Shown piece after piece: positions 58,328 through 64,000 of a stretch of 64,000 nt of DNA. The notes beneath the pieces were generated by a model. The model saw only the letters and a program-made list of their open reading frames with translations. It had not been told where the DNA came from and ran no database searches. Positions within the stretch are counted from its first letter, which is position 1; each line of letters opens with the position of its first letter. Source of the stretch: Terebella lapidaria. Taxonomy: Eukaryota; Annelida; Polychaeta; Terebellida; Terebellidae. The stretch covers positions 34,579,119-34,643,118 of the forward strand of contig OX424559.1 of the NCBI GenBank assembly GCA_949152475.1. The letters run 5' to 3'. The position numbers and the translations under genes were made by a program.

Positions 58328-58864
58328 TTACAGGTGACTGAACTTGAGCAGTTTACGATTTTTCCCCTGCTTCTCCTCACTCAGCCGAACATTCATCTGC
58401 CTCAGTGTGTGGTGAAAACGGATGTTGACAAACAGACTGACAACAGAATGTGGCAACTGACAAGACTCACAGCGCAAGGCGCTGGTGTCTGCGCATGACA
58501 GAAGCTCTGACACAAGGCTGTGTTTGACTTGACATTGGTGCACACTATTGTCAATGATTTGACGGTAGCGAGTTTCACAAGTATCCAGCACGGATGTCAA
58601 GGCAGCACTTGGACGTAGCAGACCTTCCCTTGCGTCACCATAATTCTTGGCCTCCAGGAATGAAGCTCGTGGGTCACTGCCGTCAGCGGTGTTGGTCGCA
58701 AGTCTGGATTGACAGTCGGTGCAGACCTTGCTGCGAACCTCCTGAACAACGTACCCGCCGATGTACGTCAGGACGTTTTGCTCCTCGAAATTGATGTTTC
58801 CCACAGAGTCAGTGGTGAGCAGTTCATCCCCAGTCTGATGGCTGTGTTTGTCTTCTAAGACGAG
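58328..58864 (-). CDS. Gene C exon 9, C-terminal region
   Basis: 537 bp, acceptor TATTTCCAG, ending in a stop at 58328. Contains EEQNVLTYIGGYVVQEV and several Cys (CTDCQSR, RCESCQ) typical of the THAP9/P C-terminal region. Confidence 0.92.
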   Translation of the reverse strand, partial: LVLEDKHSHQTGDELLTTDSVGNINFEEQNVLTYIGGYVVQEVRSKVCTDCQSRLATNTADGSDPRASFLEAKNYGDAREGLLRPSAALTSVLDTCETRYRQIIDNSVHQCQVKHSLVSELLSCADTSALRCESCQLPHSVVSLFVNIRFHHTLRQMNVRLSEEKQGKNRKLLKFSHL

Positions 58865-61800
58865 CTGGAAATATACAAATGTCCACTCTCAATACAGATT
58901 TCTTGGACTGCTCAGAACTAACTACCAAATTTCATGTGCAAACTTCGAATCAGGAATAAAAATGCCAAAAAAAGTATTGTGCATGAAATTATACAAGGTT
59001 TGACCAGGAAGTTACAGCTTAACTTGCTCACCTTAGTGGAAGTGTGTTGTGAGTGCAGTGACAGTAGAAATTTCTCCACATCCTCCTCACAGTTGGACAT
59101 TTTCCCTGGGGAGAAGATGGCATCCACCATAACCTGAAACAAAATAAAATGAAGAATTAGGCTAATTTTGTTTATATGGTCATATACTGTTGAAAAATTG
59201 TGAAATGAGTAGCATTTTCTTCAGATTACATTCTGTATCCCCACAAGAAATACACAAAACTAGTACCTGGCAAATTGCACCGCGAAATTGGGAGGCATCA
59301 GGGTTGTCGCGTGCACCCCCTTTTGACCGGATCACGGAGAACAAGTTCTCGACCACATCTTGGTTCAGCTGTCGTGTGTAGATGAACTTCACATCATGGG
59401 ATTCCCTCAGATCACCGTAGAGCTGCAACAGCGCCTGGATCGTCAGCTTCCAGCCTTTCATGCAGGGCAGTTTTCTGGATCCTGAAAATAAATATATATA
59501 TATACATGAGATACTAGAATGCAACACAACTGAGCTGATGTTTCAACTATTCACAGATTAGTATGAGATTACAAATACTTGCGTGCCCCGTTCATATTAC
59601 GTACATGTTCTACTTTTGTTTACCGATGAGGGACAGCATGTACATGTATATACATGTATGGAGAAATTGAACAACACTTGATTTTCAGATAAGTAGATAT
59701 TATAATAGGGTACTGAAGCTGAGTTTGATGATTACCTTTGCTACGAACGGATTCGAGCCATTCCAGTGTCTGCTTGAGAAAAGCAGTGTGTCCAGATGTG
59801 GAGCTGTAAGCATGCCTCATCTTGGCGGTGCTGGTGAGGGTACTGCTGTTAAAACAGTTAAACAGCTGGTCAAACTTCTCTATGAAGGCAGCTGTATGCG
59901 AAGCTTCTGCATCCATGAGTCCCCACTGCACCATGAACGTGATCCCTGAGGCTACGGAATGGCTCAGAACTTGTGTGGCCAGCTTGACGCGAAGTTGACT
60001 GAACGGTGGGAGGAAAATGTGTTTCCTTGTCAGCTTTGGTGCAAGTCGGATAGGTTTACTTGAATCTTTCTCGTAGAAAGTAGAGATGTGGTCCCACTGA
60101 ACTGAGTCCTTGCCGACCAGGAAGCCTTGTTTCTTTAGATTGTTCCTGATGTTCTTTATCAAGTGTGGAGGATCGTAGAATATGAACACCTTGTTCTGTT
60201 GATGCACGAAGTACGGTTTGTCAGGTGTCACGCCAAGCTTGGATTGGATGAGGTTGACGTTGTTCGAACCTTGATCACAAACCACCACTTTGACTGTCAG
60301 TTCCATGGCACTCAGACGCTCGATAGCTTCATAGAGCAACTCCTGCATCTGGTCTCCAGACATGACGCTACTCGAGAAGAAGTACCCAATTGGCTGTTTC
60401 CAATGATGGATGATCCCCTTCACAACGAACACAATGGCATGGTTGACAAACTGCTGGTCACAAAGACCCTCAACCACATCTCTACGTCGGTCGTAGCTCA
60501 CACCCTCACGTATGGCCATCTCATCCATAGTGATGCACACAACCTTTGCAGCAGCCGGCAGGTCTCGGACTTTCATCTCTAGAGACTGCAGGATCGATTC
60601 AGAGAACCCTGGATACATCTCCATGTTCGTCATGCACCTTTTGAGCGTACGAACAGATGGTAGTGTAAACACCTTTTTCAGCAGCCGGTATGTCTTGGGA
60701 CTTGAGTGTATCAGGCTAAGCGCGAAAGATTTATCGCCATTTGTCCACCTGTAGCCTTGGACTTTGCGTGTTGATGCCTTGATCTGTGCCAGGACGAAGT
60801 TGAGTTGGGGACCTGAAATAGGAAACCAGTGAAAAAATCAGACTAGTACAGTGGTCCCTGTAAGATAAGACCTCACCTTTTGCAGAGAAAATGAGGTCTT
60901 ATCTTACAGGAAGTCTTATTTCACAGGTTCATTTACATGTTAAATTGATCTTTGGGGAATACAAAGAAGTCTTTACAGACAGGGAAGTCTTATTTCGGAG
61001 GTGTCTTATCTTACGGGGACCACTGTAATTCTCAATGATTGTTATCTTATTTTGTATAATCTGTTTAGGAATTGTATGTTTAAATTCTACAGAGTTTTAA
61101 GATGAAAGTTGAATTTGCTTTCCACAATGACCAATTCAGAAAGATTTGACATACAAACAAATGTTCAATATATTCAAAGGGAATTACCACTGAGAAAATC
61201 TTTCAGGAGGTTTTCTAGCTTATCTAGCTGTTTTGCTCTCCTCTGCTTGTCAGTCAGAATCTTGATGCTCTGCAGCTTCCGCTGCAGCCTATACACCTGA
61301 CAAATAGAAATCATGTTGCTATACAAACATATATACATTGCAGAAGTATTGACATTTCATAAACGGAGGCTTCTCTGTTTCAATAGAGGGTACTAAGAAA
61401 AGGTACTTGCACACATACTTGCATTCTGAGGGCACGGTTCTTTCGCTCCAGTCGCTCCTTGTACTCGTCTCTGACAGGCAGGGCTGACGGGGTCGAGGGC
61501 TCAGGGACCAGGCTACTGCTGAGGCCAGACACACCAGCAAGTGGTTCAGCAGCTGATTCTTTAAAGAGGAGTAACAAATACAAATCATGTAGTCTATTCA
61601 TTATATGTCCATTACTTTCACTTGCAGTTAAGAATGAAGAATCTAAACAAATGTCGATTGAACCAGTGAACTAATCACTATAATTACCTAATAATAACAT
61701 TATAGTGGCCTGCCATAGTAGAAATTTATATGAATCACAAATACAACAAGAACAGCTACATACTTTGCTTCAACATCATACTGTTTGAATGAAAAACTGT

Positions 61801-63622
61801 TTCCAACATGATTATCAGATCATCTCAATTTTACGATACTGATGACCGTAGTTTTATATACCTTGTAGGTCATACATAGTTGTGACCGGAACATAACAGC
61901 GTTTGGGTGACAATTTGCCTGGATTGGTAAATCGTGACATCCAGTCGTCTCATGATATCATGATCATGATAATGGAACTGTAAACAGTAAAGGCAACAAC
62001 TTAACTATAATTCAAATGAACAAACAAACAACAAAAAACAAATTGTTATAAATGCTCGCCAGAAATGAGATTTTACCATAGAATGTTATAGCATTACACA
62101 TGTACTCCTATATACCTGCAAATTTCTTCTTGACCGGTAAAGGACACCTGGGCTTTGGGGCTGGGCGCTTCAATGTTAGTCTCTGGGGCGGGTTGGGTAC
62201 ATCAAAAATTGTTGGGACGGCATTCCAAACCAGCTTGTTCCGCTGTTCATTCATGAACTGTGACATCTGGTGTGAGGAAAAATAATCAGTGATAATGATC
62301 CATGATATGTAAATCCATCAAACACCACATGCTACCACATGTAAATTAGGTAGTATTAATGTGTCATGAAACATTTTTCATTATATAACATGAGTCTAGA
62401 GTACACTAGACCTACATGTACCTCAAAATGTGCAGCACACAGAACACAGTTCCCCTGCAGATAGACTGCATCCTTCTTCATCAGGTCAGCCCTCCTGGTA
62501 TTTTGTACCCATGTACTGGATCTACGAAATTTAAATAAAGACATATGTACAATAAACTATGATAAATGCAGATATCAACATGATCAAAAACTGGTGTTAT
62601 TGGTGTGCATCTGGATATAGATCTAAACATGCATAATATCTAGAGCCAAATTTGGAATTTACTACTAAACTCAAGTTAATCCATCAGTGAAACACGCTTT
62701 TTGGCCTTAGTTTTGTTTTAAATAATCGGATCAACTTGAAACTTTGTGTGTCTCAATTGGGTATCATGCCGTGATTTTCCACCAAATTTCAGAATTCTAT
62801 TTATCACATGAAACCGTGTTTAACAGTGGCATAAAGCCATTGCATATATTTCATATTTAACACGTGTAATAAAGCGGAACGTAACCATGGGGACATGACG
62901 TCATTACGCAAAATGTGCATTGGAAAACCTGCATGGACCAAGGCATAAAAACTGCAGCAAGCACTGTGAAATCATATATAATACCAGTAAATATGCAGTA
63001 AAAAGACCGTATAGTGTTTCATGTGATAAATAGAATCTTAAATTCGTGCCCATTTGATATCAAATTTATTAAACTCGCCAAGAACTGTTGTTTTTGCTCG
63101 CCAAGGCTCGCAAAAAGCAAAAGTTCTTTGGCTCGTTTAATAAATTTGATATCAAATGGGCACTCATTTAAGATCCTCTATTTCAAATATTGAAAAAGTT
63201 GGCAATCTAACCCAATGTTAAATTTCAGTCTGAGAAGATCAAGTAAATTTCAGGCTTTTGATCACTAAAGAATTGTTTTTAAAATCCTAAGACTAACTAT
63301 TAGGCTAATTTGTGGACTAATTAATGTCGGTTCCATTGATCTAAAATGTGTAGATCGCGCGAATATCAGGTTATCGCCTACATCTAGATCTATATCGGCC
63401 ATTGAATTTGAATACATGTCAACAAATCTCAAGGTCACACACACTAACAATGAAATGTCGAAAAACGCTTCGATATCAGAGCGATTTTCTGTGTATTTAC
63501 CTTCCAGGATCTCTTGGAAACTTGAAGAAACTCAAGTCTCTTCTGTTTTTCCGGTTATTCCTGCAAGAGAGCGCCGCACAATGATGTCCTCTGGACTTGG
63601 ACGTCCATGCGGATTTCTCCAT
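58328..63622 (-). CDS. Gene C: THAP9 / P-element transposase-like protein, 9 exons, 850 aa
   Basis: Nine exons joined at consensus splice sites total 2553 bp, an uninterrupted 850-residue frame. Order: N-terminal C2CH THAP DNA-binding domain (exons 1-3: Cys-x4-Cys in exon 1, CAAHFE in exon 2, AVPTIF in exon 3), Pro/Ser linker and basic coiled coil (exons 4-5), then the P-type transposase core. Likely catalytic acidic residues are Asp about 304 (TMDEMAI), Asp about 387 (VCDQGSNN) and Glu about 611 (NQDVVENLF); DPPHLIKNIRNNL is another P-family signature. Length is close to vertebrate THAP9 (about 900 residues). Imperfect inverted repeats surround the gene, so it may be a complete P-like transposon rather than a domesticated host gene. 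Confidence 0.9.
59032..59133 (-). CDS. Gene C exon 8
   Basis: 102 bp, acceptor TGTTTCAG, donor TAAG/GTGAGC. Acidic helix (SNCEEDVEKFLLSLHS). Supported by splice sites and phase. Confidence 0.78.
59267..59481 (-). CDS. Gene C exon 7, third catalytic acid
   Basis: 215 bp, acceptor TATTTTCAG, donor CCAG/GTACTA. Contains LNQDVVENLFSVIRSKGG, the motif holding the third catalytic Glu of P-type transposases. Confidence 0.93.
59736..60812 (-). CDS. Gene C exon 6, transposase core
   Basis: 1077 bp, acceptor TATTTCAG, donor AAAG/GTAATC. Includes YRWTNGDKSFALSLIHSS, LPSVRTLKR, TMDEMAI, CDQGSNN and PPHLIKNIRNNL, all hallmarks of the THAP9/P transposase family. Contains two of the three presumed catalytic acids. 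Confidence 0.95.
60849..61025. mobile_element. Tc1/mariner- or pogo-type MITE in gene C intron
   Basis: Terminal repeats CAGTGGTCCCTGTAAGATAA / TTATCTTACGGGGACCACTG with flanking TA (60847-60848, 61026-61027). About 177 bp, further internal GTCTTATTT repeats, no ORF. Confidence 0.88.
61188..61296 (-). CDS. Gene C exon 5, coiled coil
   Basis: 109 bp, acceptor TTTGTCAG, donor AGTG/GTAATT. Leu/Lys heptad-like helix (VYRLQRKLQSIKIL). Coiled coils after THAP domains are known to mediate oligomerization. Confidence 0.85.
61419..61558 (-). CDS. Gene C exon 4, linker
   Basis: 140 bp, acceptor TTTAAAG, donor GCAA/GTATGT. Ser/Pro-rich low complexity followed by a charged helix (EYKERLERKNRALRMQ), the beginning of the coiled coil. 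Confidence 0.85.
62116..62266 (-). CDS. Gene C exon 3, end of THAP domain
   Basis: 151 bp, acceptor TCACACCAG, donor GCAG/GTATAT. NAVPTIFDVPNPP is the AVPTIF-type signature that closes THAP domains; a Lys/Pro-rich stretch follows. Confidence 0.9.
62422..62521 (-). CDS. Gene C exon 2, THAP domain
   Basis: 100 bp, acceptor TTTCGTAG, donor TGAG/GTACAT. Encodes SSTWVQNTRRADL and NCVLCAAHFE, the Trp helix and C-x2-H zinc ligands of THAP. Confidence 0.9.
63026..63184. repeat. Hairpin/MITE upstream of gene C exon 2
   Basis: Arms of about 55 bp; GTGCCCATTTGATATCAAAT and the sequence up to ATTAAAC pair perfectly, with CTCGCCAAGAACT / AGTTCTTTGGCTCG inside. Intronic in gene C. Confidence 0.85.
63501..63622 (-). 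CDS. Gene C exon 1, start of THAP domain
   Basis: 122 bp from ATG at 63622 to donor GGAAG/GTAAAT. Contains HHCAALSCRNN and LSFFKFPRDPG, the first zinc-ligand pair and the Phe-Pro signature of THAP domains. The ATG is about 30 bp inside the right inverted repeat. Confidence 0.85.
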
Positions 63623-63639
63623 TTTATCGCTCACCGTCT

Positions 63640-63870
63640 CCCTTGCCGCACGGCGGCGCTGCAGTCGCCCAAATCACACGTAATTGCGGAGTGCGATATC
63701 TTTACTTCTTACAATCTTTGATGTCATTATGTCTGAGGTCATAGCGACATCACATTGACCTCACACGATAGAGGTCACAGTTGTGAGATTATTGTGATAT
63801 TCCTGTGGCATCAAAAATGTGACATCAAAGGTGTGAGGCGTGTATGATATCAATGTGAGGTTGATCATTC
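63640..63870. repeat. Inverted repeat right of THAP gene C
   Basis: Mirror of 55660-55900: CCCTTGCCGCACGGCGGCGC, TCTTTACTTCTTACAATCTT and AGGTCACAGTTGTGAG. It lies just upstream of the gene C ATG and probably contains its promoter. Confidence 0.72.
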
Positions 63871-63875
63871 TCACC

Positions 63876-64000
63876 TCGCTCGTCGATGCCGCCAATACTG
63901 CCAGTTAGTACCATTGTTCTTCCGTCGCTCGTCGATGCTGCAAAAGTGCCAGTTACAAGCGTCGTTCTCACCGTCGCTCGTCAATGCCACCAATACCGCC
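63876..64000. repeat. About 50-bp tandem repeat running off the window
   Basis: TCGCTCGTCGATGC units begin at 63876, 63925 and 63975 (49 and 50 bp apart), followed by CCAATACTGCC or AAAAGTGCC. The array continues beyond the window end. Confidence 0.85.

Noticed and set aside
58594-58794. Plus-strand ORFs opposite gene C exons (also 60163-60582)
   Set aside because: Antisense shadows of the transposase exons; no matching splice or domain evidence.

Overview
The window is animal nuclear DNA. Short exons carry consensus GT..AG splice sites, introns run from about 150 bp to about 19 kb, the background is AT-rich, and transposable elements are very dense. The element types (YIDD-type reverse transcriptase unit, DIRS-like fragment, P-like THAP gene, piggyBac-like and TA-target MITEs) and frequent AGGCCTA words suggest a marine invertebrate, either a lophotrochozoan or an invertebrate deuterostome. 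The species cannot be fixed from sequence alone.

Three host-type genes can be rebuilt exon by exon. Gene A (+, 4.39-17.50 kb) encodes a type I membrane receptor: a V-like Ig domain, five more Ig domains, an unusual Ig-like domain, two FN3-type domains, one transmembrane helix, and a short tail rich in tyrosine motifs (ITIM-, ITSM- and YxN-like). Its signal-peptide exon was not found. Gene B (-, 50.46-22.53 kb) is a tail-to-tail inverted paralogue with nearly identical exon lengths and phases. It has a signal exon, lacks two Ig domains, and has one intron of about 19 kb filled with transposons. Its 12 exons sum to 2511 bp (837 codons) with phases that agree throughout. Gene A's 14 visible exons plus a 46-bp signal exon like gene B's would give 1034 codons. 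Gene C (-, 63.62-58.33 kb) is a nine-exon, 850-residue THAP9/P-element transposase-like gene with an intact frame, enclosed by imperfect inverted repeats.

Mobile DNA by position. 0-4 kb: diverged tandem repeats and a dispersed element. 6.16-7.46 kb: a TIR transposon in a gene A intron. 8.35-13.70 kb: a unit in the next gene A intron carrying a 533-residue reverse transcriptase and a ~117-bp satellite whose monomers contain nuclear-receptor sites. 17.9-22.6 kb: two copies of a palindromic element whose 31-bp loop is inverted between copies; the second lies between 362-bp direct repeats that duplicate the last coding exon of gene B. 23.93-27.34 kb: a unit with 700-800 bp inverted repeats around a decayed DIRS-like RNase H/recombinase fragment. 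32.55-33.11 kb: a fold-back element. 33.8-42.5 kb: a non-LTR retrotransposon broken by two nested insertions whose target sites can be read exactly. 43.1-44.0 and 51.8-53.0 kb: an inverted repeat enclosing the Ig half of gene B. 52-64 kb: several MITEs, hairpins and short tandem repeats.

Working picture: a pair of invertebrate immune-type Ig/FN3 receptors with SH2-docking tails, evolving in a transposon-rich locus where insertions and inversions have remodelled introns, domain number and the 3' end of one receptor, next to a P-element-related THAP gene.
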